Positions 19,003 to 28,328 of a stretch of 64,000 bases of DNA are shown here, piece after piece. The notes under the pieces were generated by a model. That model saw nothing but the letters and a program-made list of their open reading frames with translations. It was not told where the DNA came from and ran no database searches. The stretch comes from Tindallia californiensis (GTDB lineage: Bacteria > Bacillota > Clostridia > Peptostreptococcales > Tindalliaceae). The position numbers were made by a program, and so were the translations under genes. The stretch's first letter is position 1; each line of letters begins with the position of its first letter. The DNA lies in the NCBI RefSeq assembly GCF_900107405.1, contig NZ_FNPV01000005.1, positions 62,001 to 126,000 on the forward strand, in the 5' to 3' direction.

Positions 19003-19045
19003 TGATATAATACAAGTAAAATAAGGGGCGGCGACAAGCCGCCTC
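19003..19045 (+). promoter_or_regulatory. Possible internal promoter plus 5' stem-loop before oraS
   Basis: TGATATAAT at 19003-19011 is an extended -10 box without a good -35. It is followed by a GC-rich hairpin at 19025-19045 (GGCGGC GACAA GCCGCC, extended by two pairs). There is no T-run, so it is not a normal terminator. It could stabilise or cap an mRNA that starts here, or act as a processing site between ortB and oraS. Confidence 0.45.
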
Positions 19046-19072
19046 GATTAATAATGAAAATGAGGTGAACTG

Positions 19073-19435
19073 ATGAAACGTGCTGACGATTTTGAACAAA
19101 GACGTAAACACTTAAAAGATTTATCAGATGAAGAATTAGAGCTGAGATTTTGGCAGTTAGCCGAAAAAATTGTTGACCCTATGATTAATCTAGCAGAGAA
19201 AAACACATCCCCATCTATCGAAAGATCAGTTCTTTTGAGAATGGGTTTTTCTAGCATGGAAGCAAAATCAATCGTTGAAGGTGTTATGGATCGTGGTCTT
19301 ATGGGAAAAGGAGCCGGTCACATAGTGTTTAAGGTAGCGAAAGAAAAAAAGATGGATATTCGAGAAGTAGGATTGCAATTGGCAGAAGGAAATCTTTGGG
19401 AAGATGCCATATCCTTGTTTAAGGAGGGGAAATAA
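19073..19435 (+). CDS. oraS: D-ornithine 4,5-aminomutase, S subunit
   Basis: Small subunit (120 residues) of the adenosylcobalamin- and PLP-dependent D-ornithine 4,5-aminomutase, which moves the terminal amino group of D-ornithine to C4. It is almost entirely helical and charged, as known OraS proteins are, with ERSVLLRMGFSSMEAKSIV as a conserved block. The stop overlaps the oraE start (TAATG), so the two subunits are translationally coupled. Confidence 0.93.
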   Translation: MKRADDFEQRRKHLKDLSDEELELRFWQLAEKIVDPMINLAEKNTSPSIERSVLLRMGFSSMEAKSIVEGVMDRGLMGKGAGHIVFKVAKEKKMDIREVGLQLAEGNLWEDAISLFKEGK

Positions 19436-21645
19436 TGGATTTAAAGCCAAATGAACATTTAGATATCCAACATCTATTAGAAGACCTGGAAAATTACAGA
19501 CCAAAACGTAGAGGATGGACCTGGCGAGAGAAAAAGAAAGATCTTGAGATGGGGCCTTTTACGTATCAAGACAGTTCTACACCTTTAGAAAACAGCGTGC
19601 CACTTCCCTCTTCAAAATACTTTGGTGACATTGATCCGCAACCTGATTGCGTAATTACAACAGAGATAGCTTCTGGTAGATTTGAAGATGATATACGACG
19701 AATGAGGATGGCTGCATGGCACGGTGCTGATCATTTAATGGTTATTAGAACAGCTGGTCAAAGTCATTTTGACGGATTGATTGAAGGCACACCTCAAGGT
19801 ATTGGTGGAATTCCCATCACACGTAAACAAGTTAGGGCACAACGTAAAGCTTTGGATTACATCGAAGAAGAAGTAGGTCGTCCTTTGAACTACCATTCTT
19901 ATATTAGTGGTGTTGCCGGACCGGAAATATCTGTTATGTTTGCAGAAGAAGGCGTTAACGGAGCTCACCAGGATCCACAGTACAATGTGTTATATCGTAA
20001 TATCAACATGGTAAGGTCTTTTGTTGATGCAGCAGAAGCAAAAAAAGTAATGGTTTGGGCAGATATTGCACAGATTGATGGAGCTCATAATGCCAATGCA
20101 ACGGCTAGGGAAGCTTGGAAGGTAATGCCTGAATTATTAGTGCAACATGCATTGAACTCTATGTATTCTGTTAAAGTAGGTATGAAAAAAGAAAATATCT
20201 GCCTATCGACAGTACCTCCCACGGCACCACCTGCACCAAGCATGAAACTGGATCTTCCTTATGCAGTTGCCTTAAGACAGTTATTTAAGGAATATAAAAT
20301 GAGGGCTCAAATGAATACGAAATACATTGAATCCTCCACTCGTGAAGCCACTGTAACACATACACTTAACCTTCTGATATCAAGGCTTACCCGTGCCGAT
20401 ATTCAATCTACAATTACTCCGGACGAAGGCCGGAATGTCCCATGGCATATTTACAATATCGAAGCCTGTGATACGGCAAAACAAGCTTTTGTAGGAATGG
20501 ATGATTTAATGAGCATGATTCAGCTCAAAGAAGACGGCTACTTACATGACAGAAGCCGTGAAATCAAAGAAAGAGCCGTGCTTTTCATGGAAGAAGTGCT
20601 GGAAGCTGGTGGCTACTTCCAAGCAGTGCAAGAAGGGTTTTTTGTTGATTCAGGTCATTATCCTGAACGTAACGGTGATGGCATTGCAAGAAAAATGGAT
20701 GGCGGTGTAGGCTACGGTACGGTCTACGAGAGAGACGAAGACTATTTAGCTCCTGTTACAGCTCATTTTGGTTATAATAATATTGCTCAGTATGATTCCT
20801 CATTAGTGAATAATCCCTCTGAACTCATCAATGGATGCACCTTAGAAAAACCGGAAAAAATTATATTTATTGATGAGTTAGATGAAAGTGATAATGTGCA
20901 TGTTCGTTTAGAAGAAAAGAAAGATCTGATCAATACATCAAAAATAAAGCCTGAAATGGAATGGCTTGGTGACGGCATTGTTATGCTGAACATGTTTATT
21001 CCAAAATCAAAACGTGTTGCTGAGTATGCGGCTATTGAATTTGCAAAAAAGATGAATTTGAAAGAAGTAGAAGTAATCCATCGGGAAATGATGCATCCAT
21101 CGGAAGGAACCCGTGTTGAACTAAAAGGAAAAGTAGACTTTACTATTGATGAAAATGACTTGGTAATTCCGCCAGAGCCGGAAATTATGTCAGAAGATCA
21201 AATACGTGAAGCAGTGGAGAAAAATCCGTTGAGAATTGTTGCTGGCACCGTTGGTGAAGATGAGCATTCAGTCGGACTAAGAGAAATTATCGATATTAAA
21301 CATGGTGGTATCGAAGCCTATGGTATCGATACTCATTATCTCGGTACTTCTGTACCAATCGAAAAACTAGTAGACGCAGCGATCGAATTAAATGCCAATG
21401 CGATTTTAGCTTCTACGATCATCAGTCATGATGAAATACATTATAAAAATATGAAAAAACTACATGAAACATGCATTGAAAAAGGGATTCGGGATAAAGT
21501 GATTTTGGTAGCCGGAGGAACGCAGGTAACACCTGAAATTGCTGTAAAACAAGGTGTAGACGCTGGATTTGGACGTGGAAGCAAAGGAATCCATGTTGCG
21601 ACGTTCCTGGTTAAAAGAATGGAAGAGATGAAAAATGAAGATTGA
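19435..21645 (+). CDS. oraE: D-ornithine 4,5-aminomutase, E subunit (B12/PLP)
   Basis: Catalytic subunit, 736 residues. An N-terminal TIM-barrel-type substrate and PLP region is followed by a C-terminal Rossmann B12 domain. The base-off cobalamin motif DxHxxG is DEHSVG with cobalt ligand H611, and K622 lies 11 residues later. This is the same spacing as the His/Lys pair that holds cobalt and forms the internal PLP aldimine in the characterised clostridial enzyme. Both key residues are therefore present and the enzyme should be active. It overlaps the reactivase gene by 11 bases. Confidence 0.95.
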   Translation: MDLKPNEHLDIQHLLEDLENYRPKRRGWTWREKKKDLEMGPFTYQDSSTPLENSVPLPSSKYFGDIDPQPDCVITTEIASGRFEDDIRRMRMAAWHGADHLMVIRTAGQSHFDGLIEGTPQGIGGIPITRKQVRAQRKALDYIEEEVGRPLNYHSYISGVAGPEISVMFAEEGVNGAHQDPQYNVLYRNINMVRSFVDAAEAKKVMVWADIAQIDGAHNANATAREAWKVMPELLVQHALNSMYSVKVGMKKENICLSTVPPTAPPAPSMKLDLPYAVALRQLFKEYKMRAQMNTKYIESSTREATVTHTLNLLISRLTRADIQSTITPDEGRNVPWHIYNIEACDTAKQAFVGMDDLMSMIQLKEDGYLHDRSREIKERAVLFMEEVLEAGGYFQAVQEGFFVDSGHYPERNGDGIARKMDGGVGYGTVYERDEDYLAPVTAHFGYNNIAQYDSSLVNNPSELINGCTLEKPEKIIFIDELDESDNVHVRLEEKKDLINTSKIKPEMEWLGDGIVMLNMFIPKSKRVAEYAAIEFAKKMNLKEVEVIHREMMHPSEGTRVELKGKVDFTIDENDLVIPPEPEIMSEDQIREAVEKNPLRIVAGTVGEDEHSVGLREIIDIKHGGIEAYGIDTHYLGTSVPIEKLVDAAIELNANAILASTIISHDEIHYKNMKKLHETCIEKGIRDKVILVAGGTQVTPEIAVKQGVDAGFGRGSKGIHVATFLVKRMEEMKNED

Positions 21646-23020
21646 TGTTTTAGTTGCCGAAATTGGAAGTACTACGACAGTAGTAAATGCCTTTAATAAA
21701 ATTGATAGCAGTACACCTTCCTTTCTTGGGCAAGGACAAGCACCAACAAGCGTGCTGGAGGGCGATGTTCGCATCGGCCTTCAGGGCGCTATTGATGATT
21801 TAGCCCAAAACCTGAATGAAAAATCCATTGATTATGTGGAAATGCTTGCTACCAGCAGCGCGGCAGGTGGATTAAAGATGACTGTTCATGGGTTGGTTTA
21901 TGATATGACTGTTCGGGCTGCAAAAGAAGCAGCTCTGGGAGCGGGAGCAAACCTTCATCAGATTACGGCTGGAAAAATGCGTCGCAGTGATCTTAAAAAG
22001 CTCCAGGAAATAAAACCTAATATTATTTTAATCGCTGGTGGCGTTGATTATGGTGAGAAGGATACAGCCATTGAAAATGCAGAAAAAATTGCTGATTTAA
22101 ATCTTAATGTTCCCATTATTTATGCTGGAAACATCGAAAATCAAGAAGAAGTACGACTTATTTTTGAAGATACGAATAGTCGGCTATATATTGCTGAAAA
22201 CGTTTATCCTCAAATTGACAATCTTAACATTGAACCAACAAGAAAAATTATTCAGGATGTATTTGAAGAACATATTATCCATGCTCCCGGAATGAAACAG
22301 GTAAGAGATATGGTGAATGGACCGATTATTCCAACACCTGGAGCTGTTATGGAAGCGGCCAAATTACTAAAAGAAAAAATGGGAGATTTAATTGCCTTTG
22401 ACGTTGGAGGTGCAACAACTGACCTTCATTCAGTTACAGAAGGAAGTGAAGAAATTAATAGAATTCTTCTTAGTCCGGAACCAGTGGCAAAACGAACAGT
22501 TGAGGGAGACTTAGGCGTATACATTAATATGCAGAACATTCTTGATCTGATCGGAAAAGAAGAACTTCAAAAAGAAATGGATTTTGATATTGAACAAATG
22601 GTAGAAAGTCATGTTCCAATTCCAAGAACTGATAAAGAAATTCGTTTTGCAGAACGATTAGCTCAGGAAGCTGTTAAAATATCGGTTCAACGTCATGCAG
22701 GCCACATTCGTAACCTCTATGGCCCCGGTGGTAAAACAACGGTGGCGGAGGGGAAAGATTTATCTGGAATTCGTTATGTAATTGGAACCGGTGGTGCACT
22801 AACTCGCTTACCCCATGGGAAAAAGATGCTAAAAAGCATTTTGTATTCCAATCAAAAGAATAAGATGATGCCAACAGAAGAGGCAACCGTATTGCTAGAT
22901 CATCATTATATTATGGCTTCTTTGGGAGTTCTGTCAAAAAAATATCCAGAAGCTGCTTACCATCTTATGAAAGAGAGCATGGACTGGAATGGAGCTGAAA
23001 AAAGTGAATCCAAGAATTGA
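21635..23020 (+). CDS. MutL/GlmL-family ATPase, probable aminomutase reactivase
   Basis: A 461-residue protein of the glutamate-mutase MutL/GlmL family with an actin/Hsp70-like ATPase fold: phosphate loop AEIGSTTTVVNAF at the N-terminus, then FDVGGATTDLHS and IGTGGALTRLP. Relatives accompany B12-dependent mutases and are thought to reactivate them by exchanging damaged cobalamin. Its start lies inside oraE and its end overlaps orr, so it is coupled to the mutase on both sides. Reactivation of OraSE is inferred from this context. Confidence 0.85.
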   Translation: MKIDVLVAEIGSTTTVVNAFNKIDSSTPSFLGQGQAPTSVLEGDVRIGLQGAIDDLAQNLNEKSIDYVEMLATSSAAGGLKMTVHGLVYDMTVRAAKEAALGAGANLHQITAGKMRRSDLKKLQEIKPNIILIAGGVDYGEKDTAIENAEKIADLNLNVPIIYAGNIENQEEVRLIFEDTNSRLYIAENVYPQIDNLNIEPTRKIIQDVFEEHIIHAPGMKQVRDMVNGPIIPTPGAVMEAAKLLKEKMGDLIAFDVGGATTDLHSVTEGSEEINRILLSPEPVAKRTVEGDLGVYINMQNILDLIGKEELQKEMDFDIEQMVESHVPIPRTDKEIRFAERLAQEAVKISVQRHAGHIRNLYGPGGKTTVAEGKDLSGIRYVIGTGGALTRLPHGKKMLKSILYSNQKNKMMPTEEATVLLDHHYIMASLGVLSKKYPEAAYHLMKESMDWNGAEKSESKN

Positions 23021-24080
23021 GATACACACAGATAAGTTAACTCACAATGCAAAACAAATAAGTAAAATGACACAGGGATATGGGATTACTCCAGCAGCAG
23101 TTACCAAAGGATTTTGCGCCATTCCTCAGGTAGCGGCAGCTATTGTTGAAGGAGGCATTGGTATTCTGGCAGATTCTCGAATCGAAAATCTAAAAAAACT
23201 ACGGACATTAAATGCTCGAACGATGCTTCTTAGACTACCGATGATCAGCCAAGCAGAAACTGTTGTTAAGTACGCAAATATCAGCCTGAATTCAGAAATA
23301 AAAACCTTAAAAGCATTAAATGAAGCCGCAAACATCCAAGGACGTACCCATCAGGTGATTTTAATGATAGACTTAGGTGATCTTAGGGAAGGTATTATGG
23401 ATGATTTTGAATTGATGGCAATGATTCGCCAGATAAAGTCGCTAAAAAACATATCTCTTGTAGGACTAGGAACTAACTTAACGTGTTTTGGAGCGGTTAT
23501 TCCTGATGAAAAGAATTTAGGGCGGCTAATTGATTTAGCCCAAAAAATCGAAAAAGATATGGGACAATCCCTAGAATTCATCAGTGGTGGCAATAGTAGT
23601 AGTGTTTATTTAATGATGGAAAAAAGAATGCCAAAAGGAATTACCAACTTAAGAATTGGGGAATCAATTCTTATGGGTACAGAAAGTGCTTATGGAAAAA
23701 AAATACCAGATATGCATTATGATGCTTTTCAGTTAGTGGCAGAGATTGTAGAAATCAGAGAAAAGCCTACGGTGCCCATAGGACAAATTGGAATGGATGC
23801 CTTTGGAGGAAAGCCCATTTTTGAAGATAAAGGAATGCGTAAACGCGCCATTGTAGCCGTTGGGAAGCAGGATTTTGCTACTCATCCAGTGAAATGCATA
23901 GAACCAGGAGTTGATATTTTAGGAAGTAGCAGCGATCATATGATTTTGGATATTACAGATGCGGAAAAAAAATATTTCATTGGCTCAGAGCTTAAATTTA
24001 CGTTAAGTTATGGCGCTATGTTAGCATTAACAACTAGTCCATATATAAGCACTCAGTTAGTGAGCGGAGGTCTTGGGTAG
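22989..24080 (+). CDS. orr: Ornithine racemase (PLP, alanine-racemase fold)
   Basis: Converts L-ornithine to D-ornithine, the substrate of OraSE. The 363-residue protein has the PLP lysine K40 in AAVTKGF, at the end of the first strand of an alanine-racemase-type barrel, and the barrel glycine motif ISGGNSSS. It resembles the Orr/YhfX branch rather than Alr. The start is uncertain: ATG 22989 has a poor ribosome binding site, whereas GTG 23004 has GGAG nine bases upstream and would shorten it by five residues. Either way it overlaps or abuts the reactivase gene. Confidence 0.88.
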   Translation: MELKKVNPRIEIHTDKLTHNAKQISKMTQGYGITPAAVTKGFCAIPQVAAAIVEGGIGILADSRIENLKKLRTLNARTMLLRLPMISQAETVVKYANISLNSEIKTLKALNEAANIQGRTHQVILMIDLGDLREGIMDDFELMAMIRQIKSLKNISLVGLGTNLTCFGAVIPDEKNLGRLIDLAQKIEKDMGQSLEFISGGNSSSVYLMMEKRMPKGITNLRIGESILMGTESAYGKKIPDMHYDAFQLVAEIVEIREKPTVPIGQIGMDAFGGKPIFEDKGMRKRAIVAVGKQDFATHPVKCIEPGVDILGSSSDHMILDITDAEKKYFIGSELKFTLSYGAMLALTTSPYISTQLVSGGLG

Positions 24081-24094
24081 GAGGAGACGGAACA

Positions 24095-25129
24095 ATGAAA
24101 ACAATCGATTTAAGAAGCGACACCGTAACGAAGCCAACTCCAGAAATGCTGGTGGCCATGTCGTCAGCTCCTTTAGGCGATGATGTATACGGAGACGATC
24201 CAACAGTGAATGAACTGGAGAAATTAGCGGCGGATAAACTTGGAAAAGAAGCGGCTTTGCTGGTTCCGACAGGAACAATGGGCAACCTTATTGCGGTAAT
24301 GGCTCATACCAGTCCGGGACAGGAAATCATTTTGGAAGCAAATTCTCATATTTATCTTTATGAAGTGGCGGGAATAGCAAGAATTGCAGGAGTTCAAGCA
24401 AGAACTATTCATGGGAATAGAGGCGAAATGCTTGCAACAGATATCGAAAAATCAATACGCTCTGACAATATACATTTTCCTGAAACAGGACTAATATGCC
24501 TTGAAAACACACATAATATGGCGGGTGGACGAGTGATCTCCCTTGAAAACATGCAAGAGGTACAGACTATTGGTCAAAAACATGGTTTACCATTACATTT
24601 GGACGGAGCAAGAATCTTTAATGCCGCCATATCCTTAAATAAAGATGTGCGAAAAATTGCAGAGTCTGTTGATTCGGTCATGTTTTGCTTATCGAAAGGA
24701 CTTTCATCGCCTGTGGGAAGTATGTTAGTTGGAAGCAGTGGGTTTATTAAGAAATCCCGTAAGCTTAGAAAAATGCTGGGTGGAGGCATGCGTCAGGCAG
24801 GAATCATTGCAGCTTGTGGAATTATATCATTAAATGAAATGACAGAACAGCTTAAAATAGATCATCGAAATGCAGCCGTTTTAGTAGAATCTCTTTATGA
24901 AACTGGTCATTTTGATGTAAGTATCGATAACACGCATACAAATATTGTTAATGCACGTATCGCAGTAGAAGGATGGACAGCATTTGAACTTGTTGATGCC
25001 ATGGAAAAAAAGGGCGTATTAACAAATGCTCGAAACGAAGAAATGATACGCTTTGTAACACATAAAGATGTGTCAATGGAAGAGATAGAAGAAGCGGTTA
25101 TACGGATAAGTCAAATACTAAAAAGCTAG
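24095..25129 (+). CDS. ltaE: Low-specificity L-threonine aldolase
   Basis: PLP enzyme that cleaves L-threonine or allo-threonine to glycine and acetaldehyde. The 344-residue protein has the family N-terminus IDLRSDTVTKPT, LENTHN, LHLDGARIFNAA and the PLP lysine K201 in CLSKGLSSPVGS. It follows orr by 14 bases with an AGGAGGAG ribosome binding site, so it is probably read with the ornithine operon. It could supply glycine for SHMT or for glycine reduction; that use is inference. Confidence 0.92.
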   Translation: MKTIDLRSDTVTKPTPEMLVAMSSAPLGDDVYGDDPTVNELEKLAADKLGKEAALLVPTGTMGNLIAVMAHTSPGQEIILEANSHIYLYEVAGIARIAGVQARTIHGNRGEMLATDIEKSIRSDNIHFPETGLICLENTHNMAGGRVISLENMQEVQTIGQKHGLPLHLDGARIFNAAISLNKDVRKIAESVDSVMFCLSKGLSSPVGSMLVGSSGFIKKSRKLRKMLGGGMRQAGIIAACGIISLNEMTEQLKIDHRNAAVLVESLYETGHFDVSIDNTHTNIVNARIAVEGWTAFELVDAMEKKGVLTNARNEEMIRFVTHKDVSMEEIEEAVIRISQILKS

Positions 25130-25140
25130 AAGGTGGTACT

Positions 25141-26466
25141 ATGGATTTGCTGGATATCGTAAATCATCAAAAGAAAAAAGAACAAGCACCTTTAGCGGAT
25201 CGAATGAGACCCGATTCCATCAAGGATCTTATTGGGCAAGATCATCTTCTTAGCAGAGAAAAATTTTTAGCTCGTTGTATCAAAGCCAAAAGAATTCCTT
25301 CGCTTATTTTATATGGTCCACCCGGAACGGGAAAAACAACCCTGGCAAGACTATTGGCAAAGGAATCTGGAAGTGAGTATTTTCAGTTAAGTGCTGTCAT
25401 GGCAGGAGTTAAAGATATTCGTCAAGTAATAGAAGAGGCGAATAACCTTTTGAAACATTCACATAAAAAAAGTATCTTATTTATTGATGAAATTCATCGA
25501 TTTTCTAAAAATCAACAAGATGCTCTTTTACCACATGTTGAAAGAGGTTTAGTTACGTTAATAGGAGCTACTACGGAAAACCCATATTTTGAAGTGAATA
25601 GTGCGCTTTTATCAAGAACTACGGTTTTGAAATTAGAACCACTTACTGCTAAAGAGATAGCATGTTTGCTTAAAAGAAGTCTTGTGGAAAAAGAGAAAGG
25701 ATTAGGTCGGATAAAAACAGTGATTGAAGATGATGTAGTCATGTTTTTAGCCGATATGGCTGGCGGCGATGCCCGTAGAGCATTAAATGCTTTAGAAATT
25801 GCCGCATTAAGCGCAACGCCTCACAGTGATGGTTCTATTACCATCTCCCTGGAAGACGCTGAAGAATCAGTGCAAAAGCGCGCCGTTCAGTATGATAAAG
25901 ATGGCGATCAACATTATGATGTGATATCAGCTTTTATTAAAAGTATCCGAGGTAGTGATCCGGATGCGGCATTGCATTATTTAGCAAAAATGATAACAGC
26001 TGGTGAAGATCCGGAGTTTATTGCAAGAAGGGTAATGATAGCCGCTGCTGAAGATATAGGCAATGCCGATTCAAACGGATTAACGATTGCGACAGCAGCC
26101 CACTATGCTGTTAAACATATCGGTATGCCAGAAGCTCGTATCATTTTAGCACAAGCCGTAACATACCTTGCAACAGCACCAAAAAGCAATGCTGCTTATT
26201 TAGCCATTAATAAAGCAATGACAGATGTCAATAACGTCACTACTGATGTGCCCAAACACCTTAGAGATAGTCACTACCAAAATGCTTCTAAACTGGGCCA
26301 TGGAAATGGATATTTATATGCCCATAGTTATCCAAATCATTATGTAAAACAGCAATACATGCCAGACGCACTTACAGGTGCTGTCTATTATGAGATGACG
26401 GATCAAGGAGAAGAAAAGAAACATAAGGAATATATGGACAAGTTAAAAAAGAAATCCCATCAATAA
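25141..26466 (+). CDS. rarA: Replication-associated recombination protein RarA (MgsA)
   Basis: AAA+ ATPase of the clamp-loader family acting at stalled replication forks, 441 residues. Walker A is YGPPGTGKTTL near residue 60, Walker B FIDEIHRF near 118, sensor 1 is GATTENP, and the C-terminal tetramerisation domain contains GNGYLYAHSYPNHYV. It is 11 bases downstream of ltaE, so it shares a transcript with an accessory operon although rarA itself belongs to the conserved aspS-6S-rarA-iscR neighbourhood. A strong hairpin follows. Confidence 0.95.
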   Translation: MDLLDIVNHQKKKEQAPLADRMRPDSIKDLIGQDHLLSREKFLARCIKAKRIPSLILYGPPGTGKTTLARLLAKESGSEYFQLSAVMAGVKDIRQVIEEANNLLKHSHKKSILFIDEIHRFSKNQQDALLPHVERGLVTLIGATTENPYFEVNSALLSRTTVLKLEPLTAKEIACLLKRSLVEKEKGLGRIKTVIEDDVVMFLADMAGGDARRALNALEIAALSATPHSDGSITISLEDAEESVQKRAVQYDKDGDQHYDVISAFIKSIRGSDPDAALHYLAKMITAGEDPEFIARRVMIAAAEDIGNADSNGLTIATAAHYAVKHIGMPEARIILAQAVTYLATAPKSNAAYLAINKAMTDVNNVTTDVPKHLRDSHYQNASKLGHGNGYLYAHSYPNHYVKQQYMPDALTGAVYYEMTDQGEEKKHKEYMDKLKKKSHQ

Positions 26467-26497
26467 AGAGGCAGCTAAGTCGATAAGCTGCCTCTTT
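26465..26497. terminator. Bidirectional terminator between rarA and the amidohydrolase
   Basis: A 12-bp perfect inverted repeat AAAGAGGCAGCT (26465-26476) with AGCTGCCTCTTT (26486-26497). It is flanked by A on one side and T on the other, so it can end transcription of both convergent genes. Confidence 0.85.
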
Positions 26498-26508
26498 ATG
26501 CATATACT

Positions 26509-28137
26509 TTAAGATTCGTAGGTTTTCTCACCTCGAAAGTAAGTGGCAATAGGCATAAAATCTTTTAGTTCCTCCGGTCGAACTACAAAAGGATCCTTTT
26601 GTAGAACTAAAAAATTTGCCCAGTAACCCTCTTTAAGCTTTCCGCTTTGATGAGATTCGCCGGATAACAAAGGAGGTTTAGTTGTGAACAGTTCAAAAGC
26701 TTCTTTGCGAGTCAATGCCTCTTCTGGAATCCATCCATCCTGAGGATTACCCATTAAATCTTTCCTGGCAATAGCTGTATAAATATTCCAAAATGGATTA
26801 AAGCTTTCGACAGGTGCATCAGAGCTTCCAACGGTTGGAATTTCCATCTCTAAATAGGTTTTCCAGCAATAACTATGCTTTAAACGATCTGAACCGATCC
26901 TAGCTTCGGCGATATGAAGGTCGGAATGAGTGAAAATTGGTTGAATGTTCGCGATAACCTGAAGCTCTCTGTACTTCCTTAAAATAGACTCACTTCCTAT
27001 TTGGCTATGAATAATAGAAGGACGTAAGTGTTTCGATTGATACAAAGCTTCATGCTTAGCATAGATATCTAAAAGTGTTTCGATTGTTTTATCTCCAATT
27101 CCATGAGCTGCAACATCAAAATCATTCTCAAAAGCCAGCTTAATCATAGTCTCTAATCGTTTTTCAGACATCAACATAAAACCGGAGGTTTCAGCATCAT
27201 CAGAATATGGTTTATACAGAGCTGCTGTGCGTGAACCCAAAGAACCATCAGCTAAGATTTTTATGGGTCCGGGGATCAATCGATCCATAGACTTCCATGA
27301 TTGTAGCTGGTTATCAATGTAGAACCTAATATCTTCAGGTTTGTAAATAATCATTTGAAGAACAATTTGAAGAGGTAACTTTTTCGCTTCATTCAACTCT
27401 TTATAGGCATCTAATAAAGCTTGACGATCTCCGACAAACCCAAAATCATCTGTATGGACACAGGTAAAACCATGCTTTACCAAATCATCACAGGCTGAAA
27501 GAATTAAGTTTTTCATTTCTTCTTTATTTTCAATAGGAGGAATTACTCTGTTTATAAGCTCCATAGCAGTTTCTCGAAGAACTCCTGTCGGATTTCCGTG
27601 GCTGTCCCGATCAATTTTTCCTCCCTCTGGATCTGGTGTATGTTTAGTGATTCCAGCTAACTCCAGAGCTTTGCTATTGACAGAGCAAATATGATAACAC
27701 ATGCGCAGAAGCTTAATGGGATGCTTTCGAGAAATGCTGTCTAAATCCTGTCGATCCGGTATTTTACGATCAGAAAATAAATCCTGATTCCAGCCAGAAC
27801 CATTGACCCAATCACCTATAGGAATCGATTTTCGATCGATATGTTGTGTAACGGCTTTCTTTAAGGCATCGATAGAAGGAATTTCTTTTAGACTTACTAC
27901 TTGTTCTTTGGTAGAACCATAGGCAAGTAAGTGCATATGAGAATCCGTAAAACCAGGGATGACTGTTTTTTGTTGTAAGTTGATGCGTATATCCTCATCC
28001 TTTAAAAGCGGTAGTAAATCATTAGAGTCACCTATTTTTGTAATCATACCATTTTCTGTAATAAAAGCATTATCCGTTGATAAATCCGTAAAGTTACTTA
28101 AGTTGGCATTATAGAACATTGTTCTTGGTGTACTCAT
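26509..28137 (-). CDS. YtcJ-like amidohydrolase
   Basis: Metal-dependent hydrolase of the amidohydrolase superfamily, YtcJ/LAF3 branch, 542 residues. Metal-binding HxH appears as SHMHLLAYG near residue 64. Further ligands are in HTDDFG, AAHGIGDKT, IIHSQIG and the C-terminal GSSDAPVESFNP. ATG 28137 is spaced seven bases from AAGGAG; a GTG one codon upstream is less likely. Substrates of this branch are mostly unknown. It is the only convincing reverse-strand gene in the window and is divergent from a RocB-like hydrolase. Confidence 0.85.
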   Translation of the reverse strand: MSTPRTMFYNANLSNFTDLSTDNAFITENGMITKIGDSNDLLPLLKDEDIRINLQQKTVIPGFTDSHMHLLAYGSTKEQVVSLKEIPSIDALKKAVTQHIDRKSIPIGDWVNGSGWNQDLFSDRKIPDRQDLDSISRKHPIKLLRMCYHICSVNSKALELAGITKHTPDPEGGKIDRDSHGNPTGVLRETAMELINRVIPPIENKEEMKNLILSACDDLVKHGFTCVHTDDFGFVGDRQALLDAYKELNEAKKLPLQIVLQMIIYKPEDIRFYIDNQLQSWKSMDRLIPGPIKILADGSLGSRTAALYKPYSDDAETSGFMLMSEKRLETMIKLAFENDFDVAAHGIGDKTIETLLDIYAKHEALYQSKHLRPSIIHSQIGSESILRKYRELQVIANIQPIFTHSDLHIAEARIGSDRLKHSYCWKTYLEMEIPTVGSSDAPVESFNPFWNIYTAIARKDLMGNPQDGWIPEEALTRKEAFELFTTKPPLLSGESHQSGKLKEGYWANFLVLQKDPFVVRPEELKDFMPIATYFRGEKTYES

Positions 28138-28199
28138 CACGTCACTCCTTGATCGGCTCCGTATCGTTTGAAGCTTTAGAAATTTTAATCAATACAAAT

Positions 28200-28208
28200 A
28201 TTATACCA
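28200..28208 (-). promoter_or_regulatory. Extended -10 promoter of the amidohydrolase
   Basis: On the reverse strand TGGTATAAT ends at 28200, an extended -10 box, about 63 bases before the start codon. No clear -35 box is present. Confidence 0.5.
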
Positions 28209-28274
28209 CACTGCTTTCGAAAAAAAGAAGCTTTGATCTTACTTTATCAAAAAGGAATTAAAAACACAGCTTAT

Positions 28275-28292
28275 TTGGTATAAAGCTTGCAT
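28275..28292 (+). promoter_or_regulatory. Second sigma-54 promoter, upstream of the RocB-like hydrolase
   Basis: TTTGGTATAAAGCTTGCAT has GG at 28277-28278 and GC at 28289-28290 in the exact 12-base register, with a full TTGCA at -12. It is 39 bases upstream of the start at 28329. It resembles the ornithine operon promoter and suggests a shared sigma-54 regulon. Confidence 0.78.
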
Positions 28293-28328
28293 CTATAAAT
28301 TATTAGATCATTTACTAGGAGGGGTTTC

